Assembly (NCBI GenBank): GCA_001414345.1 | Contig: LLCB01000117.1 | Coordinates: 62,001-126,000 of the forward strand | Source of the DNA: Hymenoscyphus infarciens | Taxonomy: Eukaryota > Ascomycota > Leotiomycetes > Helotiales > Helotiaceae | Length of the DNA: 64,000 bases | Direction of reading: 5' to 3' | In this document: one piece after another, positions 48,468 to 60,342 of the stretch | How the letters are laid out: the number at the start of each line of letters is the position of its first letter | How positions within the stretch are numbered: the first letter of the stretch is position 1 | Position numbers and translations under genes: made by a program | The notes under the pieces: model-generated | What the model saw: only the letters and a program-made list of their open reading frames with translations | The model's database searches: none | Told to the model about the DNA's origin: nothing

Positions 48468-48920
48468 TGTGTTGTGTATAGATGAGGTGTTGAACTTGGA
48501 GTTTTGTTGTTGCTAAACGCAGGTGAACGCAGGTGAGTAAATACGTAGCCTTCCGTCGGGGTCCGGAGGAATTGTTCAACCCCACAAGTCTTGGTATGCG
48601 AGGCTGAAAGCAATAAGCGGAAATTGCAGGGTCCAAAGAGGCCAGCTTGTACAATGCGATCCCCTCTACCCCCCCCCCCCCATCAAGACAACTACTCCAT
48701 AACCATATAACAACATAACACCATAACACCACGCTCTTTTCTCGTCCTTCTGACTTTCTCTTCTCCAACCCAATTACCTAGCATCCCACAATAACAAACC
48801 CTCGAGCTGGGTCATTGTATCAACTTCCACACTCATTGGCAATAACAATTCACTAAAGACCCCTCAGGCGTGGTGTCGCTTTATCCGTTTCATCCTCGCC
48901 ACTAAATCCTCCCTCTGCGC

Positions 48921-48938
48921 AACCCTAACCCTAACCCT
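48921..48938 (+). promoter_or_regulatory. Telomere-type repeat (telo box) in leader
   Basis: AACCCTAACCCTAACCCT, three exact units of the fungal telomere repeat, lies 40 bp before the co-chaperone ATG at 48978. It may be a Myb/Rap1-type factor site or a relic of telomere repair. Confidence 0.6.
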
Positions 48939-48977
48939 CTGCCTCCGATTTCGATATTTCTGCATGATCTCTTCACG

Positions 48978-50582
48978 ATGATTGTCAACCTGTCGGTCCT
49001 GGCATTCGCCGCCACACTGCTATCATCCAACTCGTTGGTCCTAGCTGTCTCGTCCTCGGATATCCCCTCCGATTTGCCCATCTCGGCTCTCTTGTCTTCT
49101 GCCAACGCTCACTTGGCGAAAGGAGAAACTAACGATGCCCTCACCTACTACGATGTCGCCATTTCTCGAGATCCTCAAAACTACTTGACTTATTTCAAAC
49201 GTGGCGCAACCTACCTCTCTCTCGGACGAACCGCGCAAGCGACTAAGGACTTCGACAAAGTCCTGAGCATCAAACCGGGCTTCGAAGGGGCCCTCCTCCA
49301 GCGAGCGAAGATTCGAGCGAAGTTTGGTGATTGGGATGCGGCAGTGAAAGATTTCCTCGCCCATGGCAATTCGGCCGATGACCTCGCTCAACTCGAGGAG
49401 GCCAAGGGGGCAACCTCTTTGGCTTTTGACGCTGAAAAGGCCGGGAACTGGGAGGAGTGTATAACACAGGCAGGCGCTGGAATCATGACAGCAAGCAAGA
49501 TGCTTTCTCTGCGAAAGACTCGAGCGAACTGTAGATTCCAGCGTGGGGAGGTCCAGGAGGGTATGAGCGATTTGAAGCATGTTTTGCAAATGCAGCCCGG
49601 TGATATTGCACCTCATTTGCAGATCGCTGCTATCACTTACTACGGATTGGCCGATCAGGAACATGGAAAGGACCAGCTACGACAATGTCTGCATGGGGAT
49701 CCTGATTCAAAGCCATGTAAGAAGCTCTATAGAAAGATGAAGAATATGGATAAGGCATTGGAAAAGGTCAATAAGCATTTCGAAAAGAGCCAATACGCAA
49801 GCTCTCTGAAGGTTTTATTACCACATGGTGAAGATGCCGGGGTAATCCAGGATATTAAGGATGATGTGAAGGGCTTCCGAGAAGATGGAACGATTCCAGA
49901 GCATGCACCAAATGCGCTGGTTGCCAGAGTTGTCGACATGGTTTGCGAGGCATATCATGAGGTATGCATTTTCTTGCCAATTCCTGTATGGAAATACTAA
50001 CGTAAACAGATGAAAAACTACAAGAAGGCGATTCCGTGGTGTGACGAAGCTCTCACTTACAATGAGAACTCTCTTCCCGGACTTATGTCCAAAGCTCAAC
50101 GACACATGGAGGCTGAGAATTTCGAAGCTGCCATCCAGACTTTAACCACCGCAAAGGAGCACCACCCGGGATCTCAAAAGCTCAACCAGGCTCTGCACAC
50201 TGCTCAAGTCGAGCTGAAGAGAAGCAAGACCAAGGATTACTACAAGGTCTTGGGAGTGACCCGAGATGCGGATCCAGCGCAAATCAAATCAGCCTACCGA
50301 AAAATGGTCAAGATCCACCACCCAGATAAAGCTCATATGCAGGGGATTAGCAAGGAGGACGCAGAGAAGAAAATGGCATCAGTCAATGAGGCTTATGAAG
50401 TTTTGACGGATCCGGAGCTGAAAGCAAGGTTCGACCAGGGAGATGACCCGAACGATCACGAGCAACAACGACACAACCCATTCCAAGGGTCGCCTTTTGG
50501 AGGTGGACAACCGTTTGGGCACAGCCACGGGGGTCAGCAGTTTAACTTCAAGTTTGGTCAAGGAGGCTTCCAGTTTGGATAA
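48978..50582 (+). CDS. ER co-chaperone DnaJ/TPR protein (DNAJC3/P58IPK type)
   Basis: Exons 48978-49961 and 50010-50582, 518 aa. The start MIVNLSVLAFAATLLSSNSL is a signal peptide. TPR repeats fill about residues 35-390 (for example ANAHLAKGETNDALTYYDVA and YLTYFKRGATYLSLGRTAQA). A J domain follows at about 403-475 (DYYKVLGVTRDADPAQIKSA) with the Hsp70-activating HPD in IHHPDKAHM, and the tail is Gly/Phe-rich. DNAJC3 proteins act in the ER lumen with BiP in folding and the unfolded protein response. The 48-nt intron (GTATGC...ACAG) joins AYHE to MKNYKKAIPWC in phase. The architecture is complete, and length matches the family (about 500 aa). Confidence 0.92.
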
Positions 50583-51114
50583 GAGATTTGGGTGGTTGTA
50601 TAGTTTTGGTTTATGGAGTTAGTTAGAATTCACGAATTCATGTATATGTGAGATTTGATCTATCATTTGGTGCAACATGATTAGGCGAGGCAATGATGCA
50701 GTGAGAGAAGTACAAGTACAGTCATTCCAAAGTACGTCTAGAGTGAATGATTTCTTGTTTCCCTCGTGCTATTCAGCCTCTGTACTAGTGTATATACTCC
50801 CATATACTTTCATGATCCTCGCAGCCACAGCCGCAGCCACAGGTCTCTAGTGTGGCTGGCGTGAATGGGCTTCAGGTTTGATGTGCAGGGGTTTCCATGA
50901 ACCCCTCTCTCGTCTTCAAAACACAACTCCATACAAGTCACAGTCAACAGCGACATATGATCCACCCCACCAACAAAAATCACTCCTTCTCCAAGTACCA
51001 AATTCAAGAAAAAGCTCATTTAAAAGCCAGAAACTGACTCCCGCATTGCCGGACTGTCGCGGACCCTCGGAATGCTTTTGCGACAGCAGCAACGTGCTCC
51101 GATAGTGGATTACC
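50583..51114. other. Intergenic, no gene seen
   Basis: Short 3' flank of the co-chaperone gene and promoter of LDB17. Confidence 0.5.
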
Positions 51115-52739
51115 ATGGAGGAGTTTGAGTATACTCTCGACAACGAACAACAATTCTGGGACGGTACATTTCCCCCTCTGCCCTTACGCCTTTGTTCTGC
51201 AAAGATATTTGGGCTTGGAATCCGAGCTAATTGTGCCCCTTTTCCTAGAACTCGAGGACATCGTCACCAAGAAATGTCCGTCGCAGTTATTGATCGACAA
51301 CGCCCTGCGCTCTTATCTACACTTTACCACGAAATTCAAAGACGAGTACCTACAATCCGATTATGACGTGGCGCGGTGCATACAAAAGCTTCTGCGGAGC
51401 GAGCTGTTTGAGGAGAACAAGGAATACGTTCGAATCCAGTTCATCTACTGTCTCCTGCAAGAGGATGAACCCGCGACGCTGCATTTTATAGCAGGTTTCC
51501 TACTCTTCGATGGACGGCAGAATGAAGCAACGTTTGAGGAAATGAACCAGGAAGGCTGTTTTCCACGCTTAATAGAATTGATCAAGCAGGACCGGAGGGA
51601 GGATCCACGATTACATCGACTTCTTTTGGAAGTGCTGTACGAATCGTCACGAATGCAACGACTAAATACCGAGGACTTGGGCCATGTGGATGATGAATTT
51701 GTCACTTGTCTTTTTCAAATAATTGAGGAATTATCTGACGATGTCGATGACCCGTATCATTATCCTGTCATTCGAGTTTTGGTCAGTATTTTGCTGCTCC
51801 CGAAATACTATGAAATTCTAACATTATTTGCAGCTGGTCCTCAATGAACAGTACATGGTTGCCGCAACCTCCTCTTCCACAGACAACCAACAGCCCTCCC
51901 AATTAACAAACCGTGTCATCAAATTGCTAGGCATCTACGGCCATTCCTACAAAACCTTTGGCGAAAACATAATCCTCCTCCTAAACCGCGAAACCGAGAC
52001 CTCCCTCCAACTCCTCATTCTAAAACTCCTCTACCTCCTCTTCACCACCCGCTCAACGCACGAATACTTCTACTTCAACGATCTCCGAGTACTCCTGGAC
52101 GTGATAATAAGAAACCTTCTAGATCTCCCCGACGAACTCATCTCCCTCCGTCACACCTACCTCCGAGTTCTCTACCCTCTCCTAGCACATACACAACTAA
52201 GTCAACCACCTTACTACAAACGTGACGAAATCCAACGAGTCCTCCACACCCTCGGTCAATCCGCAAATGCGCATTGGGAACCTGCAGACGAAACTACATG
52301 CCGTCTCGTCGACCGTGTAGCCAAAGTCCCCTGGCTCATCGACCCGGACATCCAAGAAGGAGAAGTAGCCCGAAAACTCCTCGGAATCTCCCTCTCGCCC
52401 TCACAAACCGAAAGTTCCGTCAGCGTTGTCCACGTTGCCGCCGTATCAGAGAAACCCGGAGTCCAAACACCAAGTCGGAAATCCGAATTCGATGAGGGCG
52501 TGCATGATGCGAATGGACATGGGAAGGAAGAACCCGAATTACCTGAAGGGGAAGAGGCGAAGAAAGAAAGTCCTAGTCCTACGAAGAGGGGAAAGAGATA
52601 TCCACCTCCGCCTATACCTTTACCTAGGTTAGACAGTGGGAAGAAATTACCTCCTAAGACGCCGCCGAGACGACGGACGAAGTTGAAGACTGTTGCTGCT
52701 TCTGAGCTTTCGGCGGTAGAGACACAGGTTCCTCAGTAA
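51115..52739 (+). CDS. LDB17: LDB17/SPIN90-Dip1 family actin regulator
   Basis: Exons 51115-51163, 51249-51781 and 51834-52739, 495 aa. Members (yeast Ldb17, S. pombe Dip1, mammalian SPIN90) activate Arp2/3 to make seed filaments at endocytic sites. [25 protein letters not shown] is restored by the first intron (51164-51248, branch CTAAT, acceptor CCTAG). The frame that stays open through that intron gives a misleading alternative N-terminus. The helical repeat core contains [27 protein letters not shown] and [13 protein letters not shown] across the second intron, then [15 protein letters not shown]. The C-terminus is Pro-rich (PPPPIPLPR), as expected for SH3 binding. Length agrees with yeast Ldb17 (491 aa). 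Confidence 0.9.
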
Positions 52740-54016
52740 AGGGGATGGGCCACCAGATACATCATTTATAATTCAACCACATTGGTTTTTCTGTTATAGC
52801 GTCGGCGTTTTAGCTGCGGTCTCTTCTTTTTTTATCTCTTGGTTTGGGGTATCCCATGTTTGGGAACCAATCGAAAGTACATGGATGGCATGGCATTTTT
52901 GTAGTTAGTGCATGGGATGGACATATGGGAAGCTGACTAGCTACGTCTTTTTGCGTTGAGCGGCAAGTGTCTATAATGGTAATTGGGGGTTCAGAGGGGC
53001 TCGGTGGAAATAAAATAGAGAAATTCCCAGTTGTTTTCTTTCTAGATACATCTCCTCTGATAAAACAGACATCTCAAGATCGACATCAGTCTCTCGTCAC
53101 GACTGGAGGGTTCCCTATCTTGACTACGAGTTGCTGCTGTTCTTCGCTGGAGTGTTTGATTTCGTTTTCTCCTGGTTGTTGGCCTATTTTTGGGGGCTAC
53201 TGGGTTGAGAGCTTGTAGTGATGGGTTCCTGCTTTCCTTTCTCATTTTATTGTCCAATGTTTTGGATTGTTCGTTTGTGGTTTTACTAACAGGTATGTTT
53301 GGGGCGAGTGAGTGATTTTTTTAGAGGGGTGAGGGGGGTGGGGAGTGGGGAGTTCTTGCTTATTTATCCTAAGGATTGTTTCTGTAGCAGGCTGTTGTTG
53401 AGTGGTATCGTGAACAACCGACTGGTCAGAAATTTACTTTCGATTTAGTGGGATACTGTGTCAATACGTGTTTCCAGGTTGGTCGCATCGGTGTATCTAT
53501 TGTACGATTACTAGTAACAAATAGCGGCATGAGGAAGGGTGATTGAAATCTCGTTGAGCCCTAACAAGACTAGACCTTCCCCCAATTATTCCTGTACGTT
53601 CTCTCCCTACCCTGTGCAGGTTTCAAGATTTCCTCATTCCTATCTACACCTGTCCTGCCAGTATTTAATCTTCTCCCTTGAAGAGTGACTTTGAAAGATC
53701 ACAGAACCCTCAACCAGGAAACTTCAAGACTGCAAAGAGATAAAGGAACAAACAACAGCGTTGAGAAAAATTGAACGCTGGTATCATTGACTATAAAGGA
53801 GACTTATCCCACAAAAAAGAAAAGAGCAAGAAATGTAGACATTCCGCCAATTCACCAAGTCCGAGTCCAAGCCTGATATCATATCCCACAGTCCTGTTGT
53901 TCCTCCCTGACCTCATACGCCAATGCCCTCAACCCCAGCCCCACTCCAAAATGCCAGTACGAAAAATTACTATTTGCTCATAAAAGTACAGCGAAAATGT
54001 GCATAAATCTGCCTCC
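52740..54016. other. Intergenic between convergent genes
   Basis: No gene seen. A G-run cluster near 53324-53353 (GGGGTGAGGGGGGTGGGG) could fold as a quadruplex. Confidence 0.5.
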
Positions 54017-56835
54017 CTACAACTCCTTCTGAATTGGCGTCTGAGGACTGGTCGGGCTCTTGAGGTCGGTAGCACTTCGAGGGTACTCACCCGGTACATG
54101 AAGCTGGCTGATACTATTAACACTTTGGTGTCTTGGTGCCTCTGCGAATGGAGGTCGGGGTTCGACGAGTGGTAGCTCCGAAGTAGGAGTATCTCGCAAT
54201 TGAGACTGTGAGCTCTCAGAGATGTTACCCGAGGCAGCAGACACCATGACTGGAGCTACAAAGTTGGAAGCTCCCAAAGGGGCTTGGTTAGAATTTTTGA
54301 TATTGGTATCCGGTGCTGCGACCATTGTAGCTTCCTTTTCGGCCCGCTTGTAACAGATATCGGTGTCCGGCGCTGCAATCATCGTAGCTTCCATCGCGGC
54401 CTGGCCAGCGAGTTGCTGAGGAAAGTAATCGTTTTTGGCGGCTTCCTGGTTGGCCTGAGGGTGGCGGTTGTATGCTTCTGCTCCAACAGCGCCTATCGCA
54501 GCTCCACCCAGCCCAGCTGCCGCTGCAATTGGGGCAGTTTGTTGTTCGCGTTGTGGGGAAGAGACAGTATCTTGGATCGGCTGGTAAGTGTAGGGATTGA
54601 CACCATCTTTCATCACCCTCTTGTCGACCTCCTCCGCATGAGATCTCAAATCTTCTCCTCCATACTGGTCTGCCGCACTGACAGGGACCGTGCTGGTCGT
54701 AGCAACTACACTTGAATTCTTGCCATCTCCGAAGTTGGAACTTCCACTAGACGGAGAAAGAGGAGCTTGTAAGCCACGCTGTGTGTTGATTTGAAGATCG
54801 GATGGAAATCGCCCACCTGGTTGGGGACGCCGAGACCCGTCCCGGCTATGGCTTGGTGCCGCGACTACTGCTGATGCATTTGCCGAAAATGGCTCTTCAT
54901 CTTCCTCATCCATGGCACCATCACTGCTAATCGACCCGGCCTTCTGCGAGGTTCCGCTGATACTTCGGGCATGCTGGCGCACAAATGCATTTCGTTCCTG
55001 GGGAGACTTTTCCGTCAAAGTTCGAATATCCTCCACCCAGCTGATCATCGTATCATAGGACTCCGCTCTAAATACCCAAGAATGACCTCGGTGCATGGAA
55101 CCCGTCTGACGGCCTTTGAGCATGAATTTGTTCGAAGATGCACCCCGAGAGGAATTGGAGCCGAGTTTCTGTTCGGGGAGGTAGAGAGACATGATAGGAG
55201 CTTGGGTTTTGTCCGCAGACTTGAACTCATGGAGATGAGTGGGAGAAAGAACATACCTTGAATCTAGTCAGTATTTTTTAATTTTTTTATGGAGATTTTG
55301 TAAAAGAATAACTTACCATCCTGGTGTATAACTATCATCATATTAGTGGTGTACTAAATGGATTGGAATGAATAACTTGCCTTTTGAGATATTTGCTTTT
55401 GCGCTCCAACAAGCCCTCGCGAATTGCCTGCGCCAAGTAATTATCTCTACCTGGATAATGTATGTTTTGGGCTTCTCGAACGGGTATCTTAGGGTCTACA
55501 AAGTGCTCATCGGCCTCAACAAATTGTTCCCTGAAAAGTTAGGTTAGTAAACGTACAAGATGAGATATTCCCAGTTATGTCGGGAAACACCAGGGACAGA
55601 AGCAATATACCATTCATGGTCCTTTGGCATCGCAATTGGTCCTGTTCGAAGCTCCTCGATAGCATCATAGGCACTATCCGCCTCCCGCTTGAGAATACCA
55701 GCGTATGCGTTGTAGGACTTTTGAATTTCTCCGACCACAATAGACTCCAATTCTCGACCTGATGCTTCGAGATTCAAATACGCTTGGTGTAGATAATTTT
55801 CCTCGTCAATTTGCTTCTCAATCTGGCGATCAGCAGCAAGCTTGAGTAGATATGGATCTTGTTTGCCTGTCATTTGAGCTGAGTCAACATCAGCTTGTCC
55901 GAGACCATCTTGCAGGCTGTTCACTGATCGCCGTGTGTTTTCCATCTCCTTCTCAACAGAGTTCTTGAAATCCCCAGATAGACTTTTGATTTCCTTGATC
56001 TTCTGATTCAAATCGTTTCGGAGCCCAACCAGCGATAAAATGACATCGTTTTCAATATCTTTGGACTTGTTGGCCTCAGCAATGGCAGTTTTGTGGTAGC
56101 CTCTTAGGATCTGTAGAGCATCGTCGATTCCACCAGACTGAAGAAACATGGGAGGGGTAGAAGTGTTGTTGATGACGTTGGCAACCTTGAGGAGATTTTT
56201 GGATCTGTGATCATACGAGGCTTGGATTTCTCGGAAATATGTGATCAAGTCTTTCAGGATTTTGCGCCATGCTAAATGTAGAAGTATTAGCCAAAGTATT
56301 CATGTCACGGCGGGCAACCCATATTAAACAGACGGGTTTACGTACATTGAAATCTGTTTGCCAGAATCTCCGTTGGATTTCCAGTTGTGGGAACAGGTGA
56401 GAAAAAAGCACTGTGTGCTTCATCGCCCTCCCCACCAGTTGGCTGGAGAGCTAAGCTACGTACGCTGCCCGCCCTTGAGCTTCTACGGCTGCCAGACCGC
56501 TTCAAGGACCCGGATCTCTTCAAAGAGCCTTTCTTCTTAAGAGTTCCTCCTCGCGAAGGAACCAAAGTTCCCCCTTGAGACATGACGGAGTTGGAGCGCT
56601 GCATGTTGCTGTCTACGATAGAGCTTCCCCGCTGGCTTGCGTCCCACTCTTCGTTGAATCGTCCGCGACTCTGTGGTTGTTGTGATGAGGATTGTGTTGG
56701 ATTGCCTGATGTGCCGAAATCGTTGGCAGATATGTTATTTGAGTTTTGAGGAGGGAGACTGTTGGCACCGTAACCTCGATCCGTATATCCCTGAGAGGGA
56801 GGAGGTATGGCCGAGTTCGCATTGATTGTCGACAT
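54017..56835 (-). CDS. SLM1: SLM1/SLM2-type PI(4,5)P2-binding protein (F-BAR-like plus PH)
   Basis: Five exons (minus): 56835-56346, 56271-55611, 55530-55381, 55331-55317 and 55256-54017, giving 851 aa. Slm proteins bind PI(4,5)P2 at eisosomes and recruit or are phosphorylated by TORC2. A basic, Ser-rich N-terminus (residues 95-130, GTLKKKGSLKRSGSLKRSGS) precedes an F-BAR-like helical domain (about 165-430, SWRKILKDLITYFREIQ...). A PH domain follows (about 435-540, YVLSPTHLHEFKSADKTQAP...HSWVFRAESYDTMISWVEDI). The C-terminal ~310 residues are low-complexity. Exon 4 is 15 nt (S-Y-T-P-G-W), and the intron before it begins with GCAAGT. Both are demanded by the reading frame and by the conserved YTPGWYVLSPTHLHEF. 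Confidence 0.9.
55317..55331 (-). other. 15-nt microexon in SLM1
   Basis: TTATACACCAGGATG flanked by GATGATAG and GTAAGT codes for (S)YTPG(W), a conserved strand at the start of the PH domain. Confidence 0.78.
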
Positions 56836-57729
56836 CTAGACGATCGAGTCAGTGTCTTTCCCACAGTTGTTTCAAAGGCCGAGGTTCCGCAACCAACGGC
56901 GCATACCTTATTGTTGGAGAACTGACTTTGGTTGGAGTTCCTGGGATGTTCCTGTGTTGTGAGGTGTCTTGATATTTGCGTATTTGTTATCCCCGTAGAT
57001 TTTTATTTTCTCTTGGTTGTGCTGCTGTGCAAATGCAAAAGTGTAAGGTTACGCGTGCACAGGTGGGAAGGACCCGGAAGGATTCTGTGCGACAATGTCA
57101 ACAAGGAGCCGGGAACAAAGCTCTAGACATGGATATATGACGACGTCTGTAAATAGAAGTACAGTAGAGTGCCGAGGGGGATTTCGAGAGATATCTCAAA
57201 AGAAATGAAGGCCAAGTAGTTGGTAGAAAGGAACTTTTCCTGTGGTGCAGGTGGTGAATCAGGGACAATGAGATGATGGCCTGTCTTACGCTCAAATTGC
57301 CTACCTACCATTCATTTCCAGCTGGCGGCAGCTGCAGCGGCCCAACTGGTGATCTTCCCGTACGAGTACGTCATAACCTGCAAAATGCGGGGCTTTATTG
57401 TCCAGAAGCAGAACACGTGACATTTATAGTGAGACCGCTTTACAGACTACGACTCTACGAGTAATGAAAGAATTTGGAATTATTTCTAGTCTTGAGGCCA
57501 CTTGGAGAATTTGAGAGTCGAACCTCTTGTGTAAGCGAATCGAGAGTAATGGGTAACAAGGAAAACGTATTAACAATCATTTTGACTAGTAATTCTTTTG
57601 CCTTCATTTTCTTCAGAATGCTTTCATTTTGGACCTCGGCAATGTGTTCCCCAGTGATGATGCATATCTTCCAGTCGCTTCAAATATTGCAAATGTACCT
57701 TTATCGTAACTCCACAGATGGTATCTCCC
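56836..57729. other. Intergenic, no gene seen
   Basis: Promoter side of SLM1 and 3' flank of the ThrRS gene. No coding sequence recognised. Confidence 0.5.
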
Positions 57730-60159
57730 TTATGCTTTAGGTGCAGCAGCCTTGACATCTCCCGGAAAGGGGTTATCGGTTCTTCGCTCATCTCTCAACG
57801 CAGTAAGCTTTTCAATTGCTTCCTTCAATGGGACTGGCTTTCCACGGTCTTGACTTGATGTATCATCACGGTTCCTAACATTGACCTCTCTTCCAGTCAT
57901 TTCTTGATCACCCACAACTATACCATTCGTTAGCACTTATAACAGCTGTCTACGCCCGGATAACTTACCAAAAATGAAATTGTATTGCGATAATTGTCCT
58001 GTGCGGATCTTCTTTTGCAGGGTATTACCGCTGAGATCAACATCCACAAACATGTGTTGTGCTTTGAAGATAGACTGCACCTCCTTGGCGTAATCGTAAA
58101 AGCCAACACCAACAGGCACGATCAGGATCTGTCGAGGACTGAGCCAGAAAGGCCATTTTCCGGCAAAATGCTCTGTCAAGATTGCAGTGAATCGCTCGAT
58201 ACTTCCAGCGACGGCTCGATGGATGATCACTGGTCGAGCACAACCTGGAGTGAGGGGCTTGATAACTCTCTCCTTCTTCGCGCCCGGCACTTCTGGAGCT
58301 GCTGGTTCTTTCTTGGCCTCTTCTTTCTTGGCCTCTTCTTTCTTGGCCTTCTCTGCTTTGGCCTTGGCTGCAGCTTCCTCGGAATCCTCCTTGGGCTTTA
58401 CAATCACCTCAGAAGTCATGTACTCAAGACCAAAGTTTTGTGGAAGCTGGAAGTCAAGTTGAATAGTAGCACATTGCCACTCTCGTCTCAAGCAATCAGA
58501 AATGGTGATATCAATCTTGGGTCCGTAGAAAGCCCCATCACCCTCGTTGAGTTCCCATGGTGTACCTCCATTCGCAGCAAACTCGTCCAATGCCGTGCGG
58601 AGCTTGTCTTCGGCCATATCCCAGGTCTCCCTCTTACCCATGAATTTCTCTGGTCGTGTAGAGAGCTTCATTTTGAAAGTAAATCCTAGCAAGCCGTAAA
58701 CAGCATTGAGGAAATCGAACAGGTCAGTGATTTCATCCTTAATTTGGTCCTCTCTGCAGAAAATATGGGCGTCATCTTGCTGGAATCTACGGACTCGGGT
58801 CAAACCAGACAAAGCACCTGAAGCTTCATTTCGATGAAGGACTCCGAAATCAGCAACTCTCCATGGCAATTCTCGGTGACTTCGCTCGCGATGGTCAAAC
58901 ATCAGACAATGACCAGGGCAATTCATTGGCTTCAATGCGAATGTCTCCTTCTCATCGCCAAATGTAAACATGTCATCCTTGTAGTAATCCCAGTGACCAG
59001 ATGTCTTCCAGAGCTCTGAGTTGTACATATTTGGTGTAATGACTTCATTGTAGCCACGCTTCCAGTACTCTTCTTTGAGGAAAGATTGGATGGTGTTATA
59101 GATACGTGTTCCGTGGGGTAACCACATAGCAGATCCTGGTGACAGGTCGTGGAAGAAAAACAGCTCTTGGTCTTTGCCAATCTTGCGGTGATCGCGCTTT
59201 GCAGCCTCTTCCAAAAACTTCTTGTGCTCCGCCATCTGCTTCTTGTCTGGGAACGAAACACCATAAATTCTCTGAAGAGAGTCGTTATCTTTGTTTCCGA
59301 GGAAGTAAGATGCCGAGTTCTTCATGATAGCAAATGTCTCGATTCTGCCGGTGTTGGGTACGTGGGGACCACGGCACAAATCAATAAGAGGTCCGTTTCG
59401 GTAGACTGTTGTAGATTCTCCATCCTTTATCTTATCCTTGATGATGTGTTGCTTGTATTTATTGTAGCTGAACATTTCCAAAAGGTCGTCTTTTGTGAGA
59501 ACAAGTCGCTCGAAAGGCTGCTTTTCCTTCACAATCTGGGTAACCAGAGTCTCCAGAGGCTTCCAATCCGCCTGCTGCACGGCACCACCTTCTGGCAGAC
59601 CCATCTCGTAGTAGAATCCATCGTCAATTGGAGGACCAATGCATAGACTGCACCCGAATCTCCTCTCTGAAGCTTCTCCCAGTATGTGCGCACTCGAGTG
59701 CCAGAAGACCTTCTTTCCAAGCTCGTCGTCGAATGTGAGAAGTTCCAATTTGCAGCTTGCTTCCAGTGGTCGCTCCAAATCCCATAGCTGCTCTGGATCT
59801 CCATTCAATTTGGCGACCACTGTGCGCTTGAGCAGACTATTCGAGATGGCTTTGGCGATTTCGGCAGGTGTGGTCTCCCACGAAGTACCTGGCTTGATGC
59901 TTCCGTCTCCGAGGGTAATGGTAATCGGTTCTCGTGGTTTGGCAGCAATTTCGGCATCGAATTTCGCCTTGAGTTTGTCAAATAACTGTAATCGATCTGC
60001 GAGAAATTGTGGTTGAGGACTGAGTTCGAGTGGCCCAGCATCCCCGCTATCCGCCGACTTATCCTTCTTGACTTTCTGCTTTTGCTTTTTTTCACCGCCA
60101 ATTGCGACTTTCTTGACGCCGTCGACGACGGAATCGACGGCCTTTTGTGCTTTATCCAT
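57730..60159 (-). CDS. THS1: Threonyl-tRNA synthetase, cytoplasmic
   Basis: Exons (minus) 60159-57969 and 57917-57730, 792 aa. Domains in order: a Lys-rich N-terminal extension; a TGS domain ([20 protein letters not shown]); an editing domain with [10 protein letters not shown]; a class II catalytic core with zinc-ligand region NCPGHCLMF, motif 2 ([24 protein letters not shown]) and motif 3 ([18 protein letters not shown]); and an anticodon-binding domain joined across the 51-nt intron (YNFIF-V-VGDQEM). A Lys/Ala/Glu-rich insertion of about 44 residues (residues 589-632) interrupts the core. The start at [11 protein letters not shown] is chosen. An in-frame ATG at 60267 would add 36 residues and could make a second, mitochondrial form. 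It is divergent from GAR1 (183 bp). Confidence 0.93.
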
Positions 60160-60342
60160 GGTGTTGTGGTGTTGCTGTAGTTGTAGTCGTAGTGGACAAT
60201 CGCGGGGGGATTTTGGACACGGTGTAGCGGGGAGGGGAGTCAGAAAGGTGGGTCCGGCTTTTTCCATTTCCTCGACCACGCTAGCCAACGAAATTTCAAG
60301 CTTCGTGAATTGAAAAATCCCATCCACCAAAAATCAGCAAAA
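60160..60342. promoter_or_regulatory. Short shared promoter of ThrRS and GAR1
   Basis: 183 bp between divergent start codons of two translation-machinery genes. A common promoter is likely; no site is assigned. Confidence 0.5.

Noticed and set aside
51125..51250. Alternative LDB17 N-terminus from the frame open through the first intron
   Set aside because: The spliced version gives FWDELEDIV, which fits the family; the read-through residues do not.
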